A stretch of DNA of 19,307 nt from Pseudomonadota bacterium (GCA_023425455.1 JAFACP010000381.1:1-19307), one strand, 5' to 3'; numbered from the stretch's first letter, positions 1-7,937 are shown. Notes: generated from the letters alone by a model not told the origin. A program made the numbers and translations.

Positions 1-103
1 TATCGGTCTCGGTACTGATCAGCTCAATCCACTGCATCAGCAGCGCATCGAAAAGGAAGATAGAGACAGCAAACACAACCAGCCACCCGTATTTACGAAT
101 CAT
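1..103 (-). CDS. yhdU: YhdU-like small membrane protein, N-terminal part (cut by window edge)
   Basis: The reverse strand from the ATG at 103 reads MIRKYGWLVVFAVSIFLFDA and continues LLMQWIELISTETD without a stop until the window ends, giving 34 codons. This resembles the start of the small E. coli inner-membrane protein YhdU, whose function is unknown. A short basic N-terminus (RK) precedes one hydrophobic segment at about residues 7-25, which suggests a single membrane span. A weak GGAA lies about 8 bases before the ATG. It follows fis on the same strand after a terminator, so it probably has its own promoter. In E. coli, yhdJ lies between fis and yhdU; here the 182-base gap is too short for it. 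Confidence 0.75.
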   Translation of the reverse strand, partial: MIRKYGWLVVFAVSIFLFDALLMQWIELISTETD

Positions 104-145
104 GATGTCGTTCCGAAAAATGAGACCTGTTAGTAAGGTGGTGGA

Positions 146-173
146 AATATACACGAAAAGACGGCGTTGAAAA
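146..173 (-). promoter_or_regulatory. putative yhdU promoter
   Basis: On the minus strand TTTTCA (173-168), a 16-base spacer and TATATT (151-146) form a possible sigma-70 promoter about 42 bases before the yhdU ATG. It lies beyond the fis terminator, where a separate promoter would be needed. The -10 matches 5 of 6 and the -35 4 of 6 positions. Found by eye only. Confidence 0.35.
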
Positions 174-224
174 GCCGAAGACGCAAAGGTTTACAAAGCG
201 TGGTGGGCAGGCGGGACAGGCAAT

Positions 225-261
225 AAAAAAGGCGCTTCCCCATGCCGGTTCGCGCCTTTTT
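225..261 (-). terminator. intrinsic terminator after fis
   Basis: GGCGC (231-235) pairs with GCGCC (252-256), and the stem is extended by flanking A and T runs (225-230 and 257-261). In the minus-strand transcript the hairpin is followed by a U run. It starts 25 bases beyond the fis stop codon and ends the dusB-fis transcript. Confidence 0.85.
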
Positions 262-285
262 AAACAAGCAGTTAGCTAATCGAAA

Positions 286-582
286 TTAGTTCATGCCGTA
301 TTTTTTCAGTTTCTTACGCAGGGTACCACGGTTGATACCCATCATCAGGGCAGCGCGGGTTTGGTTACCGCGGGTGTATTGCATCACCATGTCCAACAGT
401 GGCTGTTCAACTTCAGCCAGTACCAGCTCATACAGGTCATTAACATCCTGACCGTTCAGTTGAGCAAAATAGTTCTTCAGTGCCTGTTTAACCGAGTCAC
501 GCAGGGGTTTTTGAGTTACCTGATCCTGAGAGTTAACGGTAGAAACGGTCAGTACGTCAGAATTTACGCGTTGTTCGAACAT
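286..582 (-). CDS. fis: nucleoid-associated DNA-bending protein Fis
   Basis: Fis is a homodimeric nucleoid protein that bends DNA. It activates rRNA and tRNA promoters and assists site-specific inversion and phage excision. The 98-residue product has the family's exact length and looks identical to E. coli Fis. The N-terminal beta-hairpin arms (about residues 11-26) contact recombinases. The C-terminal helix-turn-helix (about 74-94, [20 protein letters not shown]) carries the DNA contacts Arg85, Thr87 and Lys90. The gene begins 23 bases after the dusB stop and is cotranscribed with it. An AAAGAG Shine-Dalgarno lies about 11 bases before the ATG, a long spacing. Regulation comes from the promoter ahead of dusB, where a Fis-like site suggests the autorepression known in E. 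coli. Confidence 0.98.
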
Positions 583-605
583 AGTTCTGTCAGCTCTTTA
601 TTTCA

Positions 606-1571
606 TTACGCAAAATTTTCGAAGTATGCCTCCAACGCCTCCAGCTGTTCGCTGGCATCCTCTATGGCGTTGAATGTGCGCCGAAACTGGTCATTTGGAG
701 CGTGCTCCTGGAGATACCAGGAGACGTGTTTACGCGCAATTCGGTACCCTTTTGCCTGACCGTAAAAGTCATGCAATTCCCGAACGTGCGAACAAAGCAA
801 GCGCTTAACCTCTGCCAGAGGCAGTGGGGCAAGCAGCTCCCCAGTGTCCAGATAATGCTGGATTTCCCGAAAGATCCAGGGTCTTCCCTGAGCTGCACGT
901 CCTATCATCAGAGCATCAGCTCCCGTATAGTCGAGCACAGCTCTGGCTTTAAGCGGGTCAGTAATGTCACCATTCGCGATAACCGGAATGGAAACTTTCT
1001 GCTTAACTGCCCGAATGCTGTCGTATTCAGCGTCACCATTGAACAAACAGGCGCGGGTGCGTCCATGAATGGTCAGGGCCTGAATGCCACAGCCTTCAGC
1101 CAGTTGGGCAATTTCTACGCAGTTACGGTGCTCCGGCGACCAACCGGTGCGAATCTTTAACGTAACAGGAACGTCCACCGCGCTGACAACCGCCGTCAGG
1201 ATAGACTTCACCTGGTCGGGGTATTGCAGAAGGGCTGAACCTGCAAGCTTGCGATTCACCTTTTTGGCCGGACACCCCATATTGATATCAATAATCTGGG
1301 CGCCACTTTCCACGTTAATACGCGCGGCGTCAGCCATCTCTTCCGGCACGCTTCCGGCAATTTGCACGGTGCGAATACCCGGCTCATCAATGTGCACCAT
1401 CCGCAGCCGGGACTTATCGCTCTCCCACACCTGCGGGTTAGACGACATCATCTCGGAAACGGTGAGTCCTGCTCCCATCTCGTAGCACAGCGTCCTGAAC
1501 GGCCGGTCGGTAATACCTGCCATAGGTGCTGCGATCAGGCGATTTCTGAGCTGGTGGTGTCCGATGCGCAT
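606..1571 (-). CDS. dusB: tRNA-dihydrouridine synthase DusB
   Basis: DusB is an FMN enzyme that uses NADPH to reduce specific D-loop uridines of tRNA to dihydrouridine. The product has 321 residues, the same as E. coli DusB. The N-terminal TIM-barrel segment [13 protein letters not shown] (14-26) binds FMN. The catalytic cysteine is Cys100 in [11 protein letters not shown]. Lys139 and HGRTR (169-173) are the expected FMN and tRNA-contacting positions, and the C-terminal helical domain is complete. It is the first gene of the dusB-fis operon. The ATG at 1571 lies about 30 bases from the predicted transcript start and has no clear Shine-Dalgarno, which suggests low translation relative to fis on the same mRNA. 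Confidence 0.97.
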   Translation of the reverse strand: MRIGHHQLRNRLIAAPMAGITDRPFRTLCYEMGAGLTVSEMMSSNPQVWESDKSRLRMVHIDEPGIRTVQIAGSVPEEMADAARINVESGAQIIDINMGCPAKKVNRKLAGSALLQYPDQVKSILTAVVSAVDVPVTLKIRTGWSPEHRNCVEIAQLAEGCGIQALTIHGRTRACLFNGDAEYDSIRAVKQKVSIPVIANGDITDPLKARAVLDYTGADALMIGRAAQGRPWIFREIQHYLDTGELLAPLPLAEVKRLLCSHVRELHDFYGQAKGYRIARKHVSWYLQEHAPNDQFRRTFNAIEDASEQLEALEAYFENFA

Positions 1572-1603
1572 GAGTTAAGAAATGACCATACTGTGACTGC
1601 AAG

Positions 1604-1639
1604 GCGGCGTATATTACGCATTTTTTGCACGAGATGAAA
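1604..1639 (-). promoter_or_regulatory. dusB-fis promoter with GC-rich discriminator
   Basis: On the minus strand TTTCAT (1639-1634), a 17-base spacer and TAATAT (1616-1611) are followed by the GC-rich discriminator ACGCCGCC, with the start expected at a C near 1604-1603. This matches my memory of the E. coli fis promoter, which starts with CTP and is growth-phase and ppGpp controlled. The poor -35 and GC-rich discriminator are typical of stringently controlled promoters. Confidence 0.85.
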
Positions 1640-1654
1640 GGCCAAACTTTGAAC
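1640..1654 (-). promoter_or_regulatory. Fis-binding site overlapping the dusB-fis -35
   Basis: The minus strand reads GTTCAAAGTTTGGCC, a close match to the 15-base Fis core (G at one end, C at the other, AT-rich middle). It is centred about 43 bases before the start and touches the -35 element. This is where E. coli has the strong autorepression site known as Fis site II. Confidence 0.6.
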
Positions 1655-1718
1655 AATCCTCTGCCTTAGATCAATGAACTGCGACGAAAATCGCAGTGAA
1701 AAAATTATTAATAATAAA

Positions 1719-1731
1719 AATCATTGGCTTA
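1719..1731 (+). promoter_or_regulatory. IHF-like site upstream of dusB-fis
   Basis: AATCATTGGCTTA matches the IHF consensus WATCAANNNNTTR with one mismatch and is preceded by an A/T-rich run, as is typical of IHF sites. It is centred about 120 bases before the predicted start. E. coli fis has a stimulatory IHF site near -114, so position and sequence both fit. Confidence 0.42.
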
Positions 1732-1808
1732 GTTTGATTTTGTTGTTTTGCCCCGGCGTATAAATTCCTTAAACTTCTCTGCATTTCTTCAAATATGAAA
1801 GATGAAAA

Positions 1809-1845
1809 CGGGATAATCTGCTTTTTTTCTAAGCAGATTATCCCG
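1809..1845 (-). terminator. intrinsic terminator after cah
   Basis: A perfect 15-bp stem (1809-1823 with 1831-1845, arm CGGGATAATCTGCTT) closes a 7-base loop. In the minus-strand transcript it is followed by UUUUC. It starts 57 bases beyond the cah stop and separates cah from dusB-fis. Confidence 0.75.
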
Positions 1846-1901
1846 GATGAATGGGATCTGCGTCTCATTTCAGGACAAGATCGCTATCCATGATGCGTAT
1901 A

Positions 1902-2642
1902 TTATTCCACCACAATACGGCCATGAAGTGACTGTACTGGACGGTTATTATCGTGGTGCATGGTATGGGCAAATTTCTCAAGCTGGGCCGCAGAAAGCGT
2001 CAGCGGGTGTTTGAGCACTATCCACGTCACCCCTTCAGAGCAAGGCGGGGTTGTCAGAGAGCCGCTAAAGCGCCAGTAGGTTTTGTCGGCGGGCAGCAGC
2101 GTGTTGAGATCGAGATGCAGGGTCAGGCTGGCATTTTCCTGTGCTTTACCCGGCATCACGCGCCACAGCTTTTCCAGCTCCGTATTGGCGGCGCCTGGCT
2201 CAAACATCACCGCAACAACAACAATCTCGCCGTTTGCGTTTTTATGTACCAGATGCATCTCCATGGCATAGCTTTTCCCGTGGATCGTATTTTCGCTCGG
2301 CGCGTGAAAATGGAACTGCTGCAGCTGCCAGCTCTGATTATCGAGCTGGATGCTGTCGGCGGTCTCCGCTCGCTCACTTGCCTGAATCGTGTGGCCATTA
2401 TTGGTCAACGTGACGGGACCTTCGACGTAATGGGTTTGAAGGGGCGAAAGATGGGCGTTATAGGTTGCGTCAATATTGATGGGAGACTGGTTCATTCCCG
2501 TTTGACAGGTTTTAAAGGCGTCATCCAGTTCGCTCCAGTGTGCCGGGGCGTCTTCTCCCTCATAGCTCCAGTGGGAAGCGTAAGCAGAAGCGGAGATCAC
2601 ACTCAGCGCCAGGAGCGCTGCCTTGCCGATAAATGTAGACAT
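1902..2642 (-). CDS. cah: periplasmic alpha-class carbonic anhydrase
   Basis: Zinc enzyme interconverting CO2 and bicarbonate in the periplasm. From the preferred ATG at 2642 it has 246 residues. A signal peptide (about 1-22, ending ASAYA) precedes the mature domain. NQSPINI (51-57) and the three zinc ligands His111 and His113 (QFHFHAPSEN) and His130 (EMHLVH) are present. So are LTTPPCSEG (196-204), a likely Cys46-Cys201 disulfide and the shuttle-type His84. All identify a complete, probably active alpha-type enzyme. An ATG at 2651 would add three residues (MNN). The 2642 start has GGA at proper spacing, whereas 2651 has none. The gene is monocistronic, with a dyad upstream and a terminator downstream. 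E. coli K-12 has no gene at this place. Confidence 0.93.
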   Translation of the reverse strand: MSTFIGKAALLALSVISASAYASHWSYEGEDAPAHWSELDDAFKTCQTGMNQSPINIDATYNAHLSPLQTHYVEGPVTLTNNGHTIQASERAETADSIQLDNQSWQLQQFHFHAPSENTIHGKSYAMEMHLVHKNANGEIVVVAVMFEPGAANTELEKLWRVMPGKAQENASLTLHLDLNTLLPADKTYWRFSGSLTTPPCSEGVTWIVLKHPLTLSAAQLEKFAHTMHHDNNRPVQSLHGRIVVE

Positions 2643-2680
2643 ATTATTCATCCAATGAATGTTGTTGGTTAAATTATTAA

Positions 2681-2697
2681 TTAACTCAATGAGTTAA
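2681..2697. repeat. perfect 17-bp dyad upstream of cah, possible operator
   Basis: TTAACTCAATGAGTTAA has two perfect 8-base arms around a central A. It lies 38 bases before the preferred cah ATG, in an AT-rich stretch where the cah promoter should be. TTGAGT followed by an AT-rich run is visible on the minus strand, but I cannot fix the hexamers. The size and position fit a site for a dimeric regulator. Confidence 0.45.
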
Positions 2698-2751
2698 CGG
2701 TTTATTTTATCGCGGGACAGGAAGCGGCGTGAGGATTATTGCGGTGAAGAC

Positions 2752-2773
2752 GGCGTGGTCAGATGACCACGCC
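2752..2773 (-). terminator. hairpin after prmA, without a U run
   Basis: GGCGTGGTC (2752-2760) and GACCACGCC (2765-2773) form a perfect 9-bp GC-rich stem with a 4-base AGAT loop, 10 bases past the prmA stop. No T run follows on either strand, so it may act as a 3' end stabiliser or a Rho-assisted end and not as a strong intrinsic terminator. Confidence 0.5.
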
Positions 2774-2783
2774 AGAAGAGGGG

Positions 2784-3665
2784 TTACTTTTTACGACCGG
2801 TAATACGGCACCATTCCTCTTTCTCTACCACCGGGTCGAGCGTAAAGAGGTCGGCATAGGCTTCACAGACGCTTTCCGCCTGGCTGGCAAGAATACCGGA
2901 AAGGCCCAGTAAACCGCCCTCAACGGGCAGTACGCTGATTAATGGCGCCAGCTCGCGTAACGGGCCTGCCAGGATGTTGGCAACCACCACATCGGCTTTC
3001 ATGGCCTCTGGCTGTGCGTCAGGCAGATACAGCTCCAGACGCCCGGATACGCCATTGCGCTCGGCGTTTTCGCGGCTGGCCTGAATCGCCTGCGGATCAA
3101 TATCGATCCCGATGGCTTTGGCGGCGCCCAGCTTTAATGCTGCGATGGCGAGGATCCCGGATCCGCAGCCAAAGTCGATCACGGTCTTACCTTCCAGATC
3201 CAACCCGTCCAGCCACTGCAGGCACAGAGAGGTGGTCGGGTGAGTACCTGTACCAAATGCGAGGCCCGGATCGAGCATCACGTTGACCGCGTTTTCGTCC
3301 GGCACCTCGCGCCAGCTCGGGCAGATCCACAGACGCTTACCAAACTGCATCGGGTGGAAGTTATCCATCCACTCGCGCTCCCAGTCCTTGTCTTCCAGCT
3401 GTTCAATTTTATGGGCAAAGCCTGCCCCCAGCAGCGGATGGTTCTCCAGAATGGCGACCACCTCTTTCATGTCGGTTTCGGCATCGAACAGGCCGATGAC
3501 GTCGGTATCTCCCCACAGACGCGTTTCACCCGGCAGCGGCTCAAAAACCGGCGTGTCATGCGTGTCCTGGAAGGTGATAGAGACCGAACCGGCCTCCATC
3601 AGGGCTTCACTCAGCTCTTCGGCGTTAGCGCCGGTCGTATTCAGTTTTAGTTGGATCCACGGCAT
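2784..3665 (-). CDS. prmA: ribosomal protein L11 methyltransferase PrmA
   Basis: PrmA uses S-adenosylmethionine to trimethylate the N-terminal alpha-amine and specific lysines of ribosomal protein L11. The product is 293 residues, the same as E. coli. A small N-terminal L11-recognition domain (about 1-60) and linker precede GTGTHPTT (138-145). The SAM-binding glycine loop DFGCGSG (164-170), an acidic motif (IGIDID, 185-190) and the active-site loop NILAGPL (230-236) follow. It starts 11 bases after the panF stop, so it is the last gene of a yhdT-panF-prmA operon. A weak AAGAG precedes the ATG by 7 bases. Confidence 0.97.
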   Translation of the reverse strand: MPWIQLKLNTTGANAEELSEALMEAGSVSITFQDTHDTPVFEPLPGETRLWGDTDVIGLFDAETDMKEVVAILENHPLLGAGFAHKIEQLEDKDWEREWMDNFHPMQFGKRLWICPSWREVPDENAVNVMLDPGLAFGTGTHPTTSLCLQWLDGLDLEGKTVIDFGCGSGILAIAALKLGAAKAIGIDIDPQAIQASRENAERNGVSGRLELYLPDAQPEAMKADVVVANILAGPLRELAPLISVLPVEGGLLGLSGILASQAESVCEAYADLFTLDPVVEKEEWCRITGRKK

Positions 3666-3676
3666 GGCAAAACTCT

Positions 3677-5128
3677 TTATTTATCAGTAGAAAACATGGT
3701 GGTTTGTGGGACGGGTTGACCAAAACGGTTCCCGATGACAAACGCCAGTAAACTTAACAGTAACGAAGGCACAATCGGATGGAAGCCCAGGTACTGGATC
3801 TTGAATGTCGCGAGAAGGGCATAAATCACGCCGCCCGCAATCATTGCGCTTAGTGCACCTGCAGCATTCGCCCGCTCCCAGTACAGGCCCAGTACCAGCG
3901 GCCACAGAAATACCGCTTCCAGCCCGCCAAATGCGAGCAGATTTAGCCAGATGATCATCTCCGGCGGTCGCCAGGCGGCCAGCAGCAGCAATAGTCCTAA
4001 TACCAGCGTGATAATGGCGGACATCCGCTTCAGACGTGATTCATTGGCGATCTGTTCCGGACGCAGGTTCAGGTAGAGATCTTTTATGATCGTAGCGGAA
4101 CTTTGCAGTAACTGGGCGTTGATCGTCGACATGATCGCCGCCATCGGCGCGGCGAGGAAAATACCGGCGGCAAACGGCGGCAGCACTTTGACCATCAATG
4201 TCGGGATCACCAGATCAGGTACGGTGAGATCGGGGATCACCGCCCGCCCAAGGGCGCCTGCCAGGTGCATACCCAGCATCAGAATAGCGACAACGAGCGT
4301 TCCGACAATAATGCCCTTATGCACCGCCTTGCTGTCTTTATAGGAAATGCAGCGAACGGCGGTATGGGGCAGCCCGATGACGCCAAAGCAGACCAGCACC
4401 CAGAAAGAGGTCATAAATGCCGGGGAGAGGATATCGTCCACGCCCTGCGGCGAGACCAGCTTCGGATCGATGGCCTGCAGGGTTTCGACCGCCTTGCCAA
4501 GGCCACCTGCGGCATGGACGATACCGGTCAGCAGGACAATCGTACCGACCAGCATCACCAGCCCCTGCAGCGTATCGTTCAGGACGCTGGCGCGAAATCC
4601 GCCAAAGGCGGTATAGAGCGCAATGCTGATGCCAAAGATCAGTAACCCCGTTTCGTAGGGAATGCCAGCGGCGGTTTCCAGCAGACGCGCGCCGCCGATA
4701 AATTGCACCGTCATTGCGCCAATAAATGCCACTAACAGACTGAGGCTGGCCAGCCAGACCAGTAAACGGCTCTGATAGCGCGCATAGAGCATATCGTTCA
4801 GCGTCACGGCATTGTAGCGTCTGGCGAGGATCGCGAACTTTTTCCCCAGAATTCCCAGCGACAGCCAGATGGCCGGAAGCTGGATCATGGCCAGCAGTAC
4901 CCAGCCAAGACCATACTTATAGGCCGCCCCGGGGCCGCCAATAAATGAGCTGGCGCTGATATAGGTGGCGGTGAGCGTCATCGCTAACACCACCCCTCCC
5001 ATTGAGCGGCTGCCGAGGAAGTACTCGTTAAGGAAGGAGCCGGTGGCACGCTTACGCATGGCATAGACCGACAGGCCAAACACGAAGCACAGATAGGCAA
5101 CCAGCGGCAGAATGACTTCAGGCTGCAT
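3677..5128 (-). CDS. panF: sodium/pantothenate symporter PanF
   Basis: Inner-membrane transporter of the solute:sodium symporter family that imports pantothenate, the CoA precursor, with Na+. The product is 483 residues, the same as E. coli PanF. Hydrophobic segments run through the whole length, consistent with about 13 membrane helices. The family signature is visible as [15 protein letters not shown] (about 175-189). The ATG at 5128 overlaps the end of yhdT by 11 bases and has GGAGG six bases upstream inside yhdT, so translation is probably coupled. prmA follows 11 bases later. Pantothenate supply sits near accBC, in line with the need of fatty acid synthesis for CoA and acyl carrier protein. 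Confidence 0.97.
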   Translation of the reverse strand: MQPEVILPLVAYLCFVFGLSVYAMRKRATGSFLNEYFLGSRSMGGVVLAMTLTATYISASSFIGGPGAAYKYGLGWVLLAMIQLPAIWLSLGILGKKFAILARRYNAVTLNDMLYARYQSRLLVWLASLSLLVAFIGAMTVQFIGGARLLETAAGIPYETGLLIFGISIALYTAFGGFRASVLNDTLQGLVMLVGTIVLLTGIVHAAGGLGKAVETLQAIDPKLVSPQGVDDILSPAFMTSFWVLVCFGVIGLPHTAVRCISYKDSKAVHKGIIVGTLVVAILMLGMHLAGALGRAVIPDLTVPDLVIPTLMVKVLPPFAAGIFLAAPMAAIMSTINAQLLQSSATIIKDLYLNLRPEQIANESRLKRMSAIITLVLGLLLLLAAWRPPEMIIWLNLLAFGGLEAVFLWPLVLGLYWERANAAGALSAMIAGGVIYALLATFKIQYLGFHPIVPSLLLSLLAFVIGNRFGQPVPQTTMFSTDK

Positions 5129-5360
5129 CGTCGTCCTCCAGCGGGATATCCCGGTAGATAAACTTCACCATCGCCCAGCACAGCAGAATAAAGACCAGGG
5201 GCACCAGCAGGCAGGCCATTTCAAACCAGTGCGGTAAGCCGGTGATGCCTGTGGTTGAATCAGGTAAGTAAGCAGTTACTAACCACGCGGCAAGATAGAG
5301 AAGGGTCAGCCACAGCGCCCAGCGCGCTTCTTTATGGGCCTGAACAAAACGGTTGTCCAT
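5118..5360 (-). CDS. yhdT: YhdT family small membrane protein
   Basis: An 80-residue protein with two hydrophobic segments (about 16-32 and 46-70) and an acidic tail ([10 protein letters not shown]). Length and sequence closely match E. coli YhdT (DUF997), whose exact role is not established. It overlaps the start of panF by 11 bases, an arrangement conserved with E. coli. Small two-helix partners are common next to solute:sodium symporters, so an accessory role for PanF is a reasonable inference and no more. The ATG at 5360 has AAGGGA about 7 bases upstream. It is the first gene of yhdT-panF-prmA, after the accC terminator. Confidence 0.93.
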   Translation of the reverse strand: MDNRFVQAHKEARWALWLTLLYLAAWLVTAYLPDSTTGITGLPHWFEMACLLVPLVFILLCWAMVKFIYRDIPLEDDDAA

Positions 5361-5391
5361 TTTTTGTCCCTTGTGGATGAAGAAAGCGGGG

Positions 5392-5397
5392 ATTGTA
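5392..5397 (-). promoter_or_regulatory. possible -10 of the yhdT-panF-prmA promoter
   Basis: TACAAT on the minus strand (5 of 6 to consensus) lies 31 bases before the yhdT ATG and downstream of the accBC terminator, where a promoter is needed. The -35 region (about 5415-5420, GGGGAT) is a poor match, so the call is weak. Confidence 0.3.
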
Positions 5398-5426
5398 CAT
5401 GATGGGACCTGGCGATCCCCAGAAAT

Positions 5427-5453
5427 AAAAAAGGCCGGATTATCCGGCCTTTT
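5427..5453 (-). terminator. intrinsic terminator after accC
   Basis: GGCCGGA (5433-5439) pairs with TCCGGCC (5443-5449) around a 3-base loop, with an A run on one side and a T run on the other. In the accC transcript the stem is followed by six U. It begins 15 bases after the accC stop and separates accBC from yhdT. Confidence 0.9.
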
Positions 5454-5468
5454 AGCGACAATGCGATC

Positions 5469-6818
5469 TTACTTCTCTTGCAGACCGAGTTTTTTCTCCA
5501 GGTAGTGGATATTTGTTCCACCATTCTGGAAGTGCTCGTCGCTCATGATACGCATCTGCAGATCAACGTTGGTTTTGATACCGTCGATGATCAGTTCCTG
5601 CAGGGCGTTCTTCATGCGGGCAATCGCCACATCACGGTTTTCGCCGAAGCAGATAAGCTTGCCGATCATTGAGTCATAGTACGGCGGTACGGTGTAACCG
5701 GCGTAGATATGAGACTCCCAGCGCACACCAAAGCCACCCGGCGCGTGGAAACGCGTGATTTTACCCGGGCTTGGCAGGAAGGTATTCGGGTCTTCGGCGT
5801 TGATACGGCACTCTACCGCATGGCCTTTCACCACAACTTCTTCCTGCTTGATGGACAGCGGCTGGCCTGCAGCGATACGCAGCTGTTCTTTGATCAGGTC
5901 AACGCCGGTGATCATTTCGGTAACCGGGTGTTCAACCTGAATACGGGTGTTCATCTCAATGAAGTAGAACTCGCCGTTTTCGAACAGGAACTCAAACGTA
6001 CCTGCGCCGCGATAGCCGATATCGACGCACGCTTTGGAGCAACGTTCGCCGATATAGCGACGCAGTTCCGGCGTAATGCCCGGCGCTGGCGCTTCTTCGA
6101 CCACTTTCTGGTGGCGGCGCTGCATGGAGCAGTCACGTTCAGCCAGATAGATAGCGTTGCCCTGACCGTCAGCCAGCACCTGAATTTCGATGTGGCGTGG
6201 GTTTTCCAGGTATTTTTCCATGTACACCATGTCGTTGCTGAAAGCGGCTTTCGCTTCAGCTTTGGTCATGGAGATGGATTGCGCCAGCTCAGCATCGCTG
6301 CGTACAACGCGCATACCGCGACCACCGCCGCCGCCGGACGCCTTGATGATAACCGGGTAGCCGATGCGTTTAGCATGGGCACGGTTAACATCCATATCGT
6401 CGCCCAGAGGGCCATCGGAGCCGGGTACGGTTGGAACGCCCGCTTTCTTCATCGCGGTAATGGCAGACACTTTGTCGCCCATCAGGCGAATGGTGTCCGC
6501 TTTCGGGCCAATGAAGATAAAGCCGGAGCGCTCAACCTGTTCAGCAAAGTTGGCATTCTCAGAGAGGAAGCCGTAACCCGGGTGAATCGCCACCGCGCCA
6601 GTGATTTCAGCGGCGCTGATGATAGCCGGGATGTTCAGATAGCTTTTTACGGACGGAGCCGGGCCAATACAAACCGTCTCATCCGCCAGCAATACGTGTT
6701 TTAAATCGCGGTCCGCACTGGAGTGCACGGCGACAGTCTTGATGCCCAGTTCTTTACAGGCACGAAGAATACGCAATGCAATCTCGCCGCGGTTGGCGAT
6801 AACAATTTTATCCAGCAT
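5469..6818 (-). CDS. accC: biotin carboxylase, subunit of acetyl-CoA carboxylase
   Basis: AccC carboxylates biotin carried by AccB using ATP and bicarbonate, the first half-reaction of the committed step of fatty acid synthesis. Starting at the ATG at 6818 ([20 protein letters not shown]) it has 449 residues, the E. coli length. A longer in-frame start at 6857 would lie inside accB and is rejected; GAGG lies about 6 bases before 6818. ATP-grasp residues sit at their E. coli numbers: Lys116, Lys159, the loop GGGGGRG (162-168), His209, Lys238, Glu276, Glu288, Arg292 ([14 protein letters not shown]) and Arg338. It lies 10 bases after accB and is closed by a terminator. Confidence 0.98.
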   Translation of the reverse strand: MLDKIVIANRGEIALRILRACKELGIKTVAVHSSADRDLKHVLLADETVCIGPAPSVKSYLNIPAIISAAEITGAVAIHPGYGFLSENANFAEQVERSGFIFIGPKADTIRLMGDKVSAITAMKKAGVPTVPGSDGPLGDDMDVNRAHAKRIGYPVIIKASGGGGGRGMRVVRSDAELAQSISMTKAEAKAAFSNDMVYMEKYLENPRHIEIQVLADGQGNAIYLAERDCSMQRRHQKVVEEAPAPGITPELRRYIGERCSKACVDIGYRGAGTFEFLFENGEFYFIEMNTRIQVEHPVTEMITGVDLIKEQLRIAAGQPLSIKQEEVVVKGHAVECRINAEDPNTFLPSPGKITRFHAPGGFGVRWESHIYAGYTVPPYYDSMIGKLICFGENRDVAIARMKNALQELIIDGIKTNVDLQMRIMSDEHFQNGGTNIHYLEKKLGLQEK

Positions 6819-6828
6819 GTTCGCCTCG

Positions 6829-7299
6829 TTACTCGATGACGACCAGCGGCTCGTCAAATTCTACCGGCTGACCACTTTCGACCAGAATCGCTTTCACAGT
6901 ACCTGATTTGTCTGCTTCGATCTGGTTCATCATTTTCATGGCTTCGACGATGCACAGGGTATCGCCTACGTTGACTTTCTGACCCACTTCGATGAACGCT
7001 TTCGCTTCAGGGCTTGGGGTGCGGTAGAAAGTACCAACCATTGGGGAACGTACGATGTGACCACTGATTTCTGCAGCGGCAGCGGCTGCGGCAGGTGCGG
7101 CTTCTGCTGCTGGCGCAACGGCTGCGGAGAGTGCAGGCTGTTGCACTGGCGCAGCGTACGCTTGCTGCATTACCGGGAAGCTGGCGGCTGGCGCTGCACG
7201 GCTGATGCGTACAGACTCTTCGCCTTCAGAAATTTCCAGTTCGGAGATGCCTGATTCTTCAACCAGCTCGATCAGTTTTTTAATCTTACGAATATCCAT
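6829..7299 (-). CDS. accB: biotin carboxyl carrier protein of acetyl-CoA carboxylase
   Basis: AccB carries covalently bound biotin between biotin carboxylase (AccC) and the carboxyltransferase (AccAD). The product is 156 residues, as in E. coli. A conserved N-terminal dimerisation and autoregulation segment (about 1-35) is followed by a flexible Ala/Pro hinge (about 36-77, with runs of alanine). The biotinyl domain carries Lys122 in [10 protein letters not shown], and the thumb region is present. BirA attaches biotin to this lysine. In E. coli the N-terminal part of AccB takes part in feedback on its own transcription. Here accB follows aroQ by 21 bases, so the promoter lies ahead of aroQ and AccB and AroQ share a transcript. 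Confidence 0.98.
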   Translation of the reverse strand: MDIRKIKKLIELVEESGISELEISEGEESVRISRAAPAASFPVMQQAYAAPVQQPALSAAVAPAAEAAPAAAAAAAEISGHIVRSPMVGTFYRTPSPEAKAFIEVGQKVNVGDTLCIVEAMKMMNQIEADKSGTVKAILVESGQPVEFDEPLVVIE

Positions 7300-7320
7300 G
7301 AGTGGGTTCCGTACTCTTGT

Positions 7321-7773
7321 TTAGTGTGATTGTGACAGGCGTTTTACCGCTGTCTGTAAAGCGTATGAATAGCCGTCTGCGCCCAGTCCGCAGATAACGC
7401 CAGCGGCGATATCCGACAGATAAGAATGGTGGCGAAACGGCTCTCGGGCGTGCACGTTACTCAGGTGGATCTCGATAAACGGGATACTCACCGCGAGCAG
7501 CGCGTCGCGGATAGCAACACTGGTGTGCGTAAACGCGGCCGGATTGATCAGGATATAGTCCACATTGTCTTTAGCCTGATGAATACGGTCGATGATTGCG
7601 TACTCCGCGTTTGACTGGAAATGGTCCAAATCCACATTCAGCGAGCCTGCTTCCGCGCTCAGACGGTTAACAATTTCGCTTAATGTTAGCGAGCCATACT
7701 TGTCTGGCTCACGGGTGCCGAGCATGTTCAGGTTCGGTCCGTTCAAAACTAAGATCTGGTATTTGTCAGCCAT
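7321..7773 (-). CDS. aroQ: type II 3-dehydroquinate dehydratase
   Basis: Catalyses the third shikimate pathway step, dehydration of 3-dehydroquinate to 3-dehydroshikimate, as a cytoplasmic dodecamer. The 150-residue length and flavodoxin-like sequence are those of type II enzymes, unrelated to type I AroD. Visible residues are [14 protein letters not shown] with Arg21 (flexible lid), the catalytic base Tyr26, Asn78, His83, Glu101 and His103 (EIHLSN), and Arg114. The ATG at 7773 has AGGAGA about 9 bases upstream. It is the first gene before accB, with 21 bases between. E. coli K-12 lacks aroQ; an aroD elsewhere in this genome is likely but not visible here. Confidence 0.96.
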   Translation of the reverse strand: MADKYQILVLNGPNLNMLGTREPDKYGSLTLSEIVNRLSAEAGSLNVDLDHFQSNAEYAIIDRIHQAKDNVDYILINPAAFTHTSVAIRDALLAVSIPFIEIHLSNVHAREPFRHHSYLSDIAAGVICGLGADGYSYALQTAVKRLSQSH

Positions 7774-7883
7774 TGTGCCGCTATCTCCTGCGATTCTCCG
7801 GTAAAAAACAAAATATACCTTCGATACGCGATTGTCACCCTTTCAGAGGCCAAAAACCTCCATCAGGAAAACCAAAGTCGCAC

Positions 7884-7911
7884 ATTATAACGATTTCGTA
7901 GCATTTGGCAG
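7884..7911 (-). promoter_or_regulatory. putative aroQ-accB-accC promoter
   Basis: On the minus strand CTGCCA (7911-7906), a 16-base spacer and a perfect TATAAT (7889-7884) give a start near 7877 and a leader of about 104 bases before aroQ. It is the best -10 in the 234-base gap, and the flanking sequence resembles my memory of the E. coli accBC promoter. Confidence 0.6.
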
Positions 7912-7918
7912 CTAAATA

Positions 7919-7931
7919 CTGGTCTTATCAG
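7919..7931 (-). promoter_or_regulatory. FadR-like operator upstream of the aroQ-accBC promoter
   Basis: The minus strand reads CTGATAAGACCAG. Against the FadR core TGGTNNGACCA it has one mismatch in nine defined positions. It is centred about 48 bases before the predicted start. FadR activates fabA and fabB from sites near -40, so this position suits an activator. Inference from sequence only. Confidence 0.4.
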
Positions 7932-7937
7932 GGAAGA

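Larger units (their letters stand above)
1572..1901. other. 330-base gap between cah and dusB
   Basis: No gene is supported here. Going right to left it holds the cah terminator (1809-1845), an AT-rich stretch (about 1697-1760) with an IHF-like site, a small 7-bp dyad with a 6-base loop (1678-1684 with 1691-1697), a Fis-like site and the dusB-fis promoter. An open frame of 65 codons in this region (1671-1868, minus) has no family resemblance and overlaps the terminator. Confidence 0.8.

Noticed and set aside
1671..1868. 65-codon minus-strand open frame between cah and dusB
   Set aside because: It overlaps the cah terminator and the dusB-fis upstream control region, and its product resembles no family.
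5709..6704. Long open frame (331 codons) on the plus strand opposite accC
   Set aside because: It is antisense to a certain gene. Such frames are common opposite GC-biased enterobacterial genes, and the product looks like a reverse-strand translation.
6819..6857. Longer accC start at 6857
   Set aside because: It would lie inside accB and add 13 residues absent from the family; the ATG at 6818 has a ribosome site and gives the standard 449 residues.
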